From Hujiaoplasma nucleasis (GTDB lineage: Bacteria > Bacillota_I > Bacilli_A > Izemoplasmatales > Hujiaoplasmataceae), in the NCBI RefSeq assembly GCF_013745115.1, contig NZ_CP051151.1, forward strand, positions 1,426,001-1,490,000: 64,000 bases of DNA, read 5' to 3'. The stretch's first letter is position 1. Each line of letters starts with the position of its first letter. The position numbers and the translations under genes are program-made. The notes beneath the pieces are model-generated. The model saw only the letters and a list, made by a program, of their open reading frames with translations. It had not been told where the DNA came from and did not search any database. Positions 8,258-16,046 of this stretch are shown here, piece by piece.

Positions 8258-9053
8258 ATTAAAACAAGCTTTTCAAGAAAATGCAGAAAATTCATTTTCA
8301 AAAAGTAAAAATAATGCTGAAAAAATAGGTGTAATAATTGCGGTTCTAATTTTTTCTCTTTTTCTAATTTTTATCGGATCAGTACCTTTTGTAATGCTAG
8401 TTGCAAACTGGATTAAATCTGATTTTCTTACAGGATTAAGATCTTTTTTAGCTTATAGTCTATTATGGCCTATGTTTAATGCTTTCAGAAGAAGTTTGGC
8501 TTCGGAAAAAACTGTTTCTAATGAAAAACAAAGACTTACAATAATCATGTTCTTGTCAGGTGTTTATATTGGAATATTATATACTATGTTCGGATTTAAC
8601 TTTGAGCTCTTTGATGTTGCATATTTTTATTCTTCATCAAATATAACATTCTCCAACTCACTAAGCATAATTATGCCTACACTTACAGTTGTTAGCGTAA
8701 TATTAACATTTTATGCAGTGATATCTAAAATAGCACTTGAGAACGTCAAGAAAAATGATTATCCACACTGGACAATGAAATATCCTTTCATTGGAACAAT
8801 CATTGTTTTATCCACATATGGAGTCCTAATTTATTTTACAGAGCTAACATCAGAGGAGAAGCTCTTACTTGACTTAGAAAATCTAAATAGCACTATTGGA
8901 ATTTATAAAGATTTATTAGCAGCTGCATTAATACCATTGATTATAGGTGTTTTTCTGAATGTGAATTCAGAAAATAAATACAAAAGAAACGCTGGTAGTG
9001 ATAACGATCTAGAATTAAGTTCAATAAAAGAGGAGATGAGAGACGATGTATAG
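8232..9053 (+). CDS. Six-helix membrane protein of the OLD/helicase cassette, start supplied by the IS
   Basis: The frame begins at a GTG (8232) inside the IS right repeat, two bases behind AGGGGGGAT, so the first ~9 residues (MSCFFIAEQ) come from the IS. The native sequence starts near LKQAFQENAENS. Six hydrophobic helices are visible, starting near VIIAVLIFSLFLIF and ending with AALIPLIIGVFLNV, with a charged cytoplasmic-looking tail. No known family is recognised. It lies 51 bases before an OLD-family nuclease, in the same orientation, suggesting a membrane component of a defence cassette. The original N-terminus may have been lost to the insertion. Confidence 0.55.
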   Translation: MSCFFIAEQLKQAFQENAENSFSKSKNNAEKIGVIIAVLIFSLFLIFIGSVPFVMLVANWIKSDFLTGLRSFLAYSLLWPMFNAFRRSLASEKTVSNEKQRLTIIMFLSGVYIGILYTMFGFNFELFDVAYFYSSSNITFSNSLSIIMPTLTVVSVILTFYAVISKIALENVKKNDYPHWTMKYPFIGTIIVLSTYGVLIYFTELTSEEKLLLDLENLNSTIGIYKDLLAAALIPLIIGVFLNVNSENKYKRNAGSDNDLELSSIKEEMRDDV

Positions 9054-9104
9054 AGCTACTTTTCATAACCATTCAAAAAAAGAGAGTAAAAGGCAGATAC
9101 TATT

Positions 9105-10565
9105 ATGATTAAAGAAGTTATTTTTGATAATTTTAGAAATTTGTCGGGGAAGTATCAACTTGATGAGGGTATAAATGTAATAGTAGGAAAGAATAGTAGT
9201 GGAAAAACTAATTTTTTAGATGGACTTAAACTAGCGTTTTATACATTAGTTGGAGATTATTTTCCTGTATCATTAGGGGACTTTAAAGATAGTGATGATA
9301 GCCACCCAATTATTATTGATGTAGTTTTGCTTGAGGACTCTATTCCATCGTTAATAAGTATTAATTCAAAAAAAGAAAGCGAGTGGGGCTTCAAAGTTAT
9401 AGTAAAAAGAACTCAATCCGGGAGGTATTTGAAGCAGGTAAGATTGTTAAATGGCAGCACTATTGATATTGAAACAACAAGAGAAGATAAAAAATTACCA
9501 AAAATTCACAGCATTCCACTTCAAAGAATAGAAGATATATTGATTCCTGGTCTTACTTTGGGTATATCTAAGTTTATTGAATCAGATGTTCAATATAAAA
9601 ATATAATTAGAGATTCTAAAATTGATATCAAAAAACAAATTAGCAAAAAAGAAAGTGAATTTAAAAAAATGTGTTTGATGTTTAATCAAAATCTTAGTAT
9701 TGAACTTTCAGACCCTAAAATTAGTAATGAGAGATTATTTGTAGTGGATGGAGATAAAGAACATAATGCAAGAATTGGTTCGGGATATAAAAGTATAGCA
9801 AACATATTTATAAACTCAATTAATGATGACTTCAATATCATACTTATTGATGAAATTGAAAACCATTTGCATCCATCACTTATAAGATCTTTAATTAGAG
9901 AATTAAGAAAAATAGAAAACATTATGGTCATCACTACTAGTCATTCACCAGTTGTTATAAACGAGTTATTCTTGAAAGAAATTATTCATATATCCGGATT
10001 GAAACTATCTGACATTCATGATGATCAAGATGGTAATATTAAAAGAAAATTGAATAAATTTTTGCATCCAGGAAGAAATGAATTAATCTTAGCTGACAAC
10101 ATAATTCTTGTGGAAGGTTATACAGAAGAGTTGTTAATTAGGAATTACTTGGTACAAAATAACAAAAATTGGACTGTAGTAAATGTAGCTGGAGTTATGT
10201 TTGAACCATATGTGATTTTGGCAGCTTTTCTTAATAAGAATATAGTAGTCATTAGTGATAACGATTTTGCTTTATCACTAGAAAAAAAGAATTCAGACAG
10301 ATTTGTAAAACTTGAAGAATTGTGTAATAAACATAACATTAAATTACTAGAGGTTTATAATACTCTAGAATCTGATTTATATAAAAACAAGTATCTCACT
10401 AAAGAATTTGACAGTCTATTAAAAAAACATATTAATTTTCCAGATGTAAGTATAGCTAAAGAAAAAAAGAAAACTGAAATTGCAGAAATGTTAATAGAGA
10501 AAAATGTTGATTTGTCTGATTGGCATATTATAAAAGGAATTAATGATGAGTTCAAAAGTAATTAA
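9105..10565 (+). CDS. OLD-family ATP-dependent nuclease (GajA-like)
   Basis: A 486-aa protein with an N-terminal ABC-type ATPase and a C-terminal TOPRIM nuclease. Visible: Walker A GKNSSGKT at residues 28-35, a degenerate signature near ARIGSGYKSI, Walker B ILIDEIENHLHP (D249, E250), the TTSHSP switch histidine, then TOPRIM glutamate E337 (ILVEGYTEE) and the acidic pair D385/D387 (VISDNDF). This matches class 2 OLD enzymes, which pair with a UvrD-like helicase, as in Gabija (GajA). It is shorter than typical GajA. It overlaps the helicase gene by 23 bases, implying coupled translation. Confidence 0.85.
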   Translation: MIKEVIFDNFRNLSGKYQLDEGINVIVGKNSSGKTNFLDGLKLAFYTLVGDYFPVSLGDFKDSDDSHPIIIDVVLLEDSIPSLISINSKKESEWGFKVIVKRTQSGRYLKQVRLLNGSTIDIETTREDKKLPKIHSIPLQRIEDILIPGLTLGISKFIESDVQYKNIIRDSKIDIKKQISKKESEFKKMCLMFNQNLSIELSDPKISNERLFVVDGDKEHNARIGSGYKSIANIFINSINDDFNIILIDEIENHLHPSLIRSLIRELRKIENIMVITTSHSPVVINELFLKEIIHISGLKLSDIHDDQDGNIKRKLNKFLHPGRNELILADNIILVEGYTEELLIRNYLVQNNKNWTVVNVAGVMFEPYVILAAFLNKNIVVISDNDFALSLEKKNSDRFVKLEELCNKHNIKLLEVYNTLESDLYKNKYLTKEFDSLLKKHINFPDVSIAKEKKKTEIAEMLIEKNVDLSDWHIIKGINDEFKSN

Positions 10566-11574
10566 GTTTGTGGCTGGTGGCGGTAAAACAACATATTCAA
10601 AGAAACTTATGAGTAAAACAAAGAATGGATTATATCTCGCTTTTACAAATAGTGTTGTTGAAGAAATGAGTAGTAACGGATTTTTATCTAAAACTATAGA
10701 TTCCCTATTTGCTAGTTTCATTATTCCTAAGTTTGTTGATTTAATACCAATTATTAACTCCTCATCAAATATTAAATATTTTGATAAAGAAAGCCCAAAT
10801 GACATTGCAAAAGCTGCATCAAATATTTCATTTACATCAAATGGGGAAATTTATAATAAAGGCAAGAAAATATATGAAGTATCATTAAATTCTACTAATG
10901 GTGAACTTCACAAGCTAAATTATTTCAAAAACTCAAGGTCTATCAAATATATTTTTGATATAGATTCAACTAGACTAACGCACCAACAAAGAGGACAAAT
11001 ATCTGAATTTATTATTCATAATTACCCAAAAGAGTTGAGTTACATAATGTCAAAAAGATTTTCATTTATAATTTTTGATGAAGCACAAGATTTATCTGGA
11101 TATAGGGAAAAATTTTGTAGCTTACTATACTCATCGAATGTCTCATTAAGAATTTTGGGCGATGACTATCAAAACATCAACAATGGTGGTGTGTGGTTTG
11201 AAAAACTATCTCCGTCAAAAATTAATAATCTCACTTATAGATGTTCTGATGTACTTTGTGAATGGATTAGACGAGAATTAGACATTGACATTCAAGGTGT
11301 ATCTAGAGATGCTTCTGTTTCATTAATTACACTTGAAAAAGTTTTAAATTATGATGATGGGAAAAGGGTATTACTATATAAAAGTCGAATAAAAAAGTTG
11401 GCGGATACAATAGATAATTGGCATGGTAGAACCCAAACCATTCAAAGTGCAAAGGGGAATACAATTGATTCTGATATTGTGATCATAGGAGATTCGCTTA
11501 GTAAAAAAAACATGTATACAGCAATTACAAGGACAACTAAAAGTGCTTATTATACAATTAAGAGAATCAATTAA
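10543..11574 (+). CDS. Minimal UvrD-like SF1 helicase (GajB-like)
   Basis: A 343-aa superfamily 1 helicase with compact motifs: Walker A AGGGKTT (G12-T17), the FTNSVVEEM motif Ia, Walker B DEAQD at 179-183, motif III LGDDYQ, motif IV TYRCS, motif V SAKGNTID and motif VI YTAITRTTK. It is much shorter than the ~500-residue GajB usually seen, so the 1B/2B subdomains are reduced. The start overlaps the OLD gene by 23 bases with AAAGGA upstream. Together they form a Gabija-like pair that would cleave or deplete invading DNA; activity is inferred from family. Confidence 0.8.
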   Translation: MMSSKVIKFVAGGGKTTYSKKLMSKTKNGLYLAFTNSVVEEMSSNGFLSKTIDSLFASFIIPKFVDLIPIINSSSNIKYFDKESPNDIAKAASNISFTSNGEIYNKGKKIYEVSLNSTNGELHKLNYFKNSRSIKYIFDIDSTRLTHQQRGQISEFIIHNYPKELSYIMSKRFSFIIFDEAQDLSGYREKFCSLLYSSNVSLRILGDDYQNINNGGVWFEKLSPSKINNLTYRCSDVLCEWIRRELDIDIQGVSRDASVSLITLEKVLNYDDGKRVLLYKSRIKKLADTIDNWHGRTQTIQSAKGNTIDSDIVIIGDSLSKKNMYTAITRTTKSAYYTIKRIN

Positions 11575-11639
11575 TTTAACAACCATACAGAATGGAATAT
11601 ATATAGTGTATATTCAAAACGGGTTTTTATACGCAGGGG

Positions 11640-12062
11640 TTTAAATCGTCGATTTCGATATGCTTATAACGAACAGAATTTTTACTGTTTTTGTCAGCCT
11701 AACTATTCGTTCAAAAGAAAATTGAAGAATATGAACTTTTAGCATTATTTATAGTAAAGTTAGTCTAGAGGTTATCAAAAACAGTGATAAAGTCCATAAT
11801 GACAAGACATTTAAACAAAGTAGCGATTCGCTTCAAAACCTCAATTATCTATCGATTGAAAGAGGGTCTAGTATTTCAGGGGAACTATCCTTTGAACCTT
11901 ATAAAATCATGTCTTTAGCAGTATTGGTGGTCATGCACCTGCTATGTTCGCAGCTGGTCCATTCAAAAAACAGCACTTTCTAAGTCGAAAAAGGGTGCCA
12001 AAAGGTATGCCGCTTATCTCGTTTTGTGTGACTTCTTTGGTATTGAACCAGAAGAAGAATAA
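11640..12062 (+). pseudogene. Decayed coding remnant, unidentified
   Basis: No intact gene in 11575-12240, but frames with protein-like composition remain. One reads ...SDSLQNLNYLSIERG then SGELSFEPYKIM; after a frame change near 11925 the reading GHAPAMFAAGPFK appears, and a further frame gives KKGAKRYAAYLVLCDFFGIEPEEE followed by TAA at 12060. Several frameshifts are needed to join them. I do not recognise the family. It is probably the corpse of an island gene. Confidence 0.4.
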
Positions 12063-12184
12063 TTTAAGATAACTGCCTATAAGGTACTTGGATTCCCATT
12101 ATATAGAAATGCTTCCCAGATAACACTAGGTTATGGTAATATTCCGCATACAAGTACAAATAGATCCCAAGATAGATTCAATAT

Positions 12185-12219
12185 GAAATGCTCATAGCTC
12201 AAGGTTATGGGCGTTTTTC
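12185..12219 (+). terminator. Weak intrinsic terminator
   Basis: ATGCTCAT (12188-12195) pairs with ATGGGCGT (12207-12214) through two G-U pairs, followed by TTTTC. Ends the decayed region before the metal operon. Confidence 0.45.
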
Positions 12220-12438
12220 ATCCTTAAAGGTGTCTTTATTTTCAATCATAGAAAATGTTACTTAGATTAAACAATATAATTAACTCAAAACCATAATAAA
12301 AAATTCTTGTTCATCGAAATAAGTTGGGAAAAATGACTTAAAACCTGAAATGCACCTAATATTCGTTACAATCTATTTGTTTTGATGCTAAAAAAATGCA
12401 TAAAAAAACGATGAAGCAATCTAAAGAAGTTATTTTTA
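12220..12438. other. Intergenic stretch, no gene seen
   Basis: AT-rich spacer between the decayed region and the cadC promoter. No convincing frame or RNA was found. Confidence 0.4.
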
Positions 12439-12466
12439 TTGACTCCGTAGTTTATTGTGATATAAT
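12439..12466 (+). promoter_or_regulatory. cadC-cadA promoter
   Basis: TTGACT (12439-12444), 16 bp, TATAAT (12461-12466). The -10 abuts the operator that follows, so repressor binding would block initiation. Confidence 0.8.
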
Positions 12467-12468
12467 AA

Positions 12469-12496
12469 ATCTATATGAATGAACGCTCATATAGAT
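12469..12496 (+). promoter_or_regulatory. CadC/ArsR-family operator
   Basis: Perfect 10-bp inverted repeat ATCTATATGA / TCATATAGAT separated by 8 bases, centred just downstream of the -10. The TATATGA...TCATATA core is the classical type for CadC/SmtB repressors. Confidence 0.8.
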
Positions 12497-12507
12497 AGGA
12501 GATTAGT

Positions 12508-12873
12508 ATGGATCAAAAAGATATAATAGAGTTTTGTGAATGTAATGTTCTTCACCCTGAAAAAATAGAAATAGCCCATAAAAACTTACTAGATAATGAA
12601 TCTATTTCACTGCTAACTTTGTTCTTCAAAACATTTAGCGATCCCACAAGAATGAAAATCATATTGGCATTAAAAGAAACCGAGTTGTGTGTATGCGATC
12701 TGTCTGCTGTGATCAATGTCAGTCAATCCGCTGTCTCACATCAATTGAAAACCTTAAGAGAGAATCGTTTGGTTAAATACCGAAAAGAGGGGAATGTTGT
12801 TTATTACTCGCTTGACGATGACCACGTCCACGTGTTAATAACTCAAGCAATGAATCATCTAAAACATAAGTAG
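12508..12873 (+). CDS. cadC: ArsR/SmtB-family metal-responsive repressor, CadC type
   Basis: A 121-aa winged-helix repressor. Metal-site residues fit CadC: N-terminal C10 and C12 (FCECNV) plus the helix pair C61 and C63 (ELCVCDL), which in CadC together bind Cd/Pb/Zn. The recognition helix region is VINVSQSAVSHQLKTLRENRLV. A C-terminal acidic/histidine segment (DDDHVHVL...HLKHK) resembles the second, zinc-type alpha5 site. It starts 12 bases after its own operator and lies 14 bases ahead of the exporter gene. Expected to repress both genes until metal binds. Confidence 0.88.
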   Translation: MDQKDIIEFCECNVLHPEKIEIAHKNLLDNESISLLTLFFKTFSDPTRMKIILALKETELCVCDLSAVINVSQSAVSHQLKTLRENRLVKYRKEGNVVYYSLDDDHVHVLITQAMNHLKHK

Positions 12874-12887
12874 AATGGAGAAAAAAC

Positions 12888-15230
12888 ATGAAAGAGATTA
12901 AATATAGTTTATCAGAAATTAGCTGTGCGAGTTGTGCAGATAAGATTGAACAAAAGATAAAGAAGTTAAACGGAGTTGAGGAAGGTTATTTAAACTTTGT
13001 TACAAAAGAAATCAAGGTACAAGTTGCGGATTCAACTGATACTGCAAGACTATTTGACACGATTAAAAAAATTGTGAAAGATGAAGAGGGTGATGTCGAG
13101 GTATGTGAACTAACCCCAAATGTCATTTATGCAATAGATGGTTTAGACTGTGCAAATTGTGCGGCTAAGATTGAAGAAAAATTAAACAAAACCGAAGGAA
13201 TTTTAGGTGCCAACGTTGATTTTATAGCAAAAAAACTGACACTTCAATTCAAAAATTCGCTAGATCAAAAACGTATAGAAGAAAAGGTTCAAAAAATTAT
13301 TGATAAAATTGAACCAGGCGTAACGATAGCACAATCAAATGTGAAGAATGAAGATCACGTGGATGAAGAATCATCAATGACGAAAGATTTAATCATCTTC
13401 GGTATAGGTATCTTACTATTTATTGGAGCATTATTGATTGCTGAAGGAACGGTTTTTCATTATGTATTACTTATACTAAGTTATTTCATCGTCGGTGGAG
13501 AAGTTGTACTGAAGGCAGTCAATAACATATATCGAGGTAAGGTGTTCGATGAAAACTTCTTAATGACGATAGCAACTATGGGTGCATTTGCTATTGGAGA
13601 GCATCCTGAAGCAGTTGCAGTTATGATTTTTTATCAGGTCGGTGAATTTTTCCAAGACGTAGCAGTCAATCGATCCAGAAGATCCATAAAAAAATTGATG
13701 TCAATCAGACCTGATGTCGCAACGATTAAAAAAGGCAACACTTCTGTGGAAATGCGTGTTGAAGACGTTCAAACTGGAGAGATAATGATCATTAAACCAG
13801 GCGAAAGAATTCCGCTTGATGGTGAAGTGTTGTCAGGAGATTCCACAATTGACACAAAAATTCTAACAGGAGAATCTGTGCCTGTAAATGTTACAAAAGG
13901 TGAGATGGTACTCTCTGGTTGTATTAATATCAATGGTTTATTGACCGTTAAAGTTACCAAACTCGCAAGCGAATCAACTGTTTCTAAGGTACTTGAAATG
14001 GTTGAAAATGCAACCAGCAAAAAAGCACCAACCGAGAATTTTATCACTAAATTTGCACGAGTATATACTCCAATTGTCACTTCGTTGGCTGTTTTGATTG
14101 CGGTAATACCACCACTCGTTATACAAGGTGCAACTTTTGAGGAATGGATCTACAGAGCACTTATATTCTTAGTTATTTCGTGTCCATGTGCACTCGTTGT
14201 ATCGATTCCGCTTGGTTTCTTTGGTGGTATTGGAGCTGCATCAAGAAATGGTATCTTAGTTAAAGGTGGAAACTACCTAGAAGCATTAAATAACATTGAG
14301 ATTGCAGTTTTTGATAAGACTGGCACATTGACTGAGGGAACGTTTACAGTGACTGAAATCAATACAGCTAATGGTGCAACACAAGAAGAGTTGCTCGAAA
14401 AAGCAGCTTATGTGGAAAGTTTTTCTAATCATCCTATCGCTGTCTCAGTCGTCAATAAATACAATAAAGAAATAGATCAAAGTTTAATAACTGATGTTGA
14501 AGAAATATCTGGACACGGTGTAAAAGCAACTTATCAAAATGATATCATTGCAATCGGGAATGCTAGATTGATGAAAAGAGAAGGTGTTGAATTCAAGGAA
14601 TCTGTTTCGTTGGGTTCAATTATATACATCGCTATCAATGGAAAATATGTTGGAAATATTGTTGTCTCAGATCAGATAAAGAAAGACTCAAAAGCAGCTA
14701 TCAAAATGTTGAAATCATTAGGCATTAAAAAAACTGTCATGCTAACTGGTGATAAGAAATTAGTTGCTGATACAGTTGGACAAGAGTTAGATATCGATGA
14801 AATTCATAGCGAATTGTTGCCTGAAGATAAGCTCAATATTGTAGAGAAGTTATTACTCCAAAAATCGAGCAGAGGGAAGCTGTTCTTTGTAGGTGATGGT
14901 ATCAACGATACACCAGTATTAGCGAGAGCTGATATTGGAATTGCTATGGGTGGACTCGGTGCCGATGCAGCCATCGATGTAGCTGATGTCGTGATTATGA
15001 ATGATGAACCTTCTAAGATAGGTACTGCGGTCTTTGTGGCAAAGAGAACCAGAAAGATTGTTTGGCAAAATATATACTTCGCATTAGGAGTTAAATTCCT
15101 GTTTTTAGCCTTAGGAGCTATCGGAATTGCAACTATGTGGGAAGCCGTGATTGCTGATGTCGGAGTATCATTATTAGCAGTACTAAATGCAATGAGGGTA
15201 CTCAAATATAACTATAAAATAAATAATTAA
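12888..15230 (+). CDS. cadA: P1B-type heavy-metal ATPase (Cd/Zn/Pb exporter)
   Basis: A 780-aa metal-exporting ATPase with two N-terminal HMA domains (C13/C16 in SCASC, C88/C91 in DCANC). The metal-gating CPC is at 432-434, the phosphorylation site D476 in DKTGTLTEG, an HP motif (SNHPIAVS) and the GDGINDTPVLARADIGIAMG hinge. The last helices carry the P1B-2 lysine (ALGVKFLF) and aspartate (ADVGVSLLAVLNAMR), indicating divalent Zn/Cd/Pb rather than copper. It is co-transcribed with cadC. Two HMA domains are more than many CadA proteins have. Confidence 0.93.
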   Translation: MKEIKYSLSEISCASCADKIEQKIKKLNGVEEGYLNFVTKEIKVQVADSTDTARLFDTIKKIVKDEEGDVEVCELTPNVIYAIDGLDCANCAAKIEEKLNKTEGILGANVDFIAKKLTLQFKNSLDQKRIEEKVQKIIDKIEPGVTIAQSNVKNEDHVDEESSMTKDLIIFGIGILLFIGALLIAEGTVFHYVLLILSYFIVGGEVVLKAVNNIYRGKVFDENFLMTIATMGAFAIGEHPEAVAVMIFYQVGEFFQDVAVNRSRRSIKKLMSIRPDVATIKKGNTSVEMRVEDVQTGEIMIIKPGERIPLDGEVLSGDSTIDTKILTGESVPVNVTKGEMVLSGCININGLLTVKVTKLASESTVSKVLEMVENATSKKAPTENFITKFARVYTPIVTSLAVLIAVIPPLVIQGATFEEWIYRALIFLVISCPCALVVSIPLGFFGGIGAASRNGILVKGGNYLEALNNIEIAVFDKTGTLTEGTFTVTEINTANGATQEELLEKAAYVESFSNHPIAVSVVNKYNKEIDQSLITDVEEISGHGVKATYQNDIIAIGNARLMKREGVEFKESVSLGSIIYIAINGKYVGNIVVSDQIKKDSKAAIKMLKSLGIKKTVMLTGDKKLVADTVGQELDIDEIHSELLPEDKLNIVEKLLLQKSSRGKLFFVGDGINDTPVLARADIGIAMGGLGADAAIDVADVVIMNDEPSKIGTAVFVAKRTRKIVWQNIYFALGVKFLFLALGAIGIATMWEAVIADVGVSLLAVLNAMRVLKYNYKINN

Positions 15231-15326
15231 CTTAAATTATACTAACTTATTAGAGTTTATTCAATTTAAGGCTATGTTTTTTTAACAAGTCTCTAATAAA
15301 AACAGCTTCATTAAGCCATAAATTAA

Positions 15327-15399
15327 GGGTGCTAGAAAATTACATATATATGACACTAGGGTGCTAAAATTTTTACACGATTTGAAGGCTAGGGTGCTA
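15327..15399 (+). repeat. Tandem GGGTGCTA repeat (three boxes, 32-33 bp apart)
   Basis: GGGTGCTA boxes at 15327, 15359 and 15392, each followed by A/T-rich sequence; units 1 and 2 are similar over about 32 bases. A fourth box is at 17775-17782 beyond merA, also followed by similar sequence (ACCTTA-A/G-ACAGT). May be recombinase-related or remnants of a duplicated element end. Confidence 0.55.
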
Positions 15400-15508
15400 A
15401 AGTTGTATTAAACCTCAAAACCTTAGACAGTAGAGTGACGGAGGACTTAAACCCTTTTGAATACTCTTTAGGTGATGTGATAAAATGAGTGTAGTTCGTA
15501 TTGGCAAT

Positions 15509-15928
15509 TTAGCATACGATCTCATTTGGACTGACTGATATCATTTTATAGATGAATGTACTTAATATCTCTGAATCAAGTTCATCGATGACTAAATTCT
15601 TTTTACCTAAAATCTCACCTATTTTATCCATACGTTTTTTGGTATCATAATTTTTTACGTGTTCAAGTTCAAGCTTGTTAATCTCTGCTGTTAGAACTTT
15701 AAGTCGATCCGAGTATTCTCTATACTTGGCATTAAATATTGATTCTGGAATATCTGGTTTTTTTACCTTTGTATCAATTAGATTGGATAATGCTATTTCG
15801 TTTTCGTCTCTTTCTAATGTTAACTTTTCAATGATACTTTCAACATCATCAACCTTGATGGTTGATTTAATTACCCTTTGAATGGTTGTCATGATATCCA
15901 GATCTTTTAAGAAGACTTTGTATTTACG
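15509..15928 (-). pseudogene. C-terminal remnant of a large serine recombinase
   Basis: A minus-strand frame open from 15928 to a TAA at 15509; the first ATG is at 15892 but sequence upstream is in frame and truncated by a TGA at 15929. It has a long coiled coil (SIIEKLTLERDENEIALSNLI ... AEINKLELEH) followed by IDELDSEILSTFIYKMISVSP, which resembles the end of large serine recombinases (last strand and helix after the coiled coil). The catalytic and zinc domains are absent. Likely a relic of an integrase that once mobilised part of this island; the family call is by pattern only. Confidence 0.5.
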
Positions 15929-16046
15929 TCAATAAAGTGGATATAAAGAGAAAGCATCCTCGGGACATGATACAATATTATTGACAGTTAAATTAGATAT
16001 AATGTGTACACTGAATTAAACAACTAAAATAAGAAAGGTAAAACAT

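Noticed and set aside
6845-8260. Target-site duplication of the IS3 element
   Set aside because: Flanking triplets ATA and ATT are not identical, so no duplication is claimed.
13769-15205. Two minus-strand frames inside cadA
   Set aside because: Antisense shadows of a conserved P-type ATPase.
15981-16003. TTGACA and TATAAT before merA as a promoter pair
   Set aside because: Spacing is only 11 bp, too short for a normal sigma-A promoter and not the 19-20 bp of MerR promoters; the -10 alone may be used.
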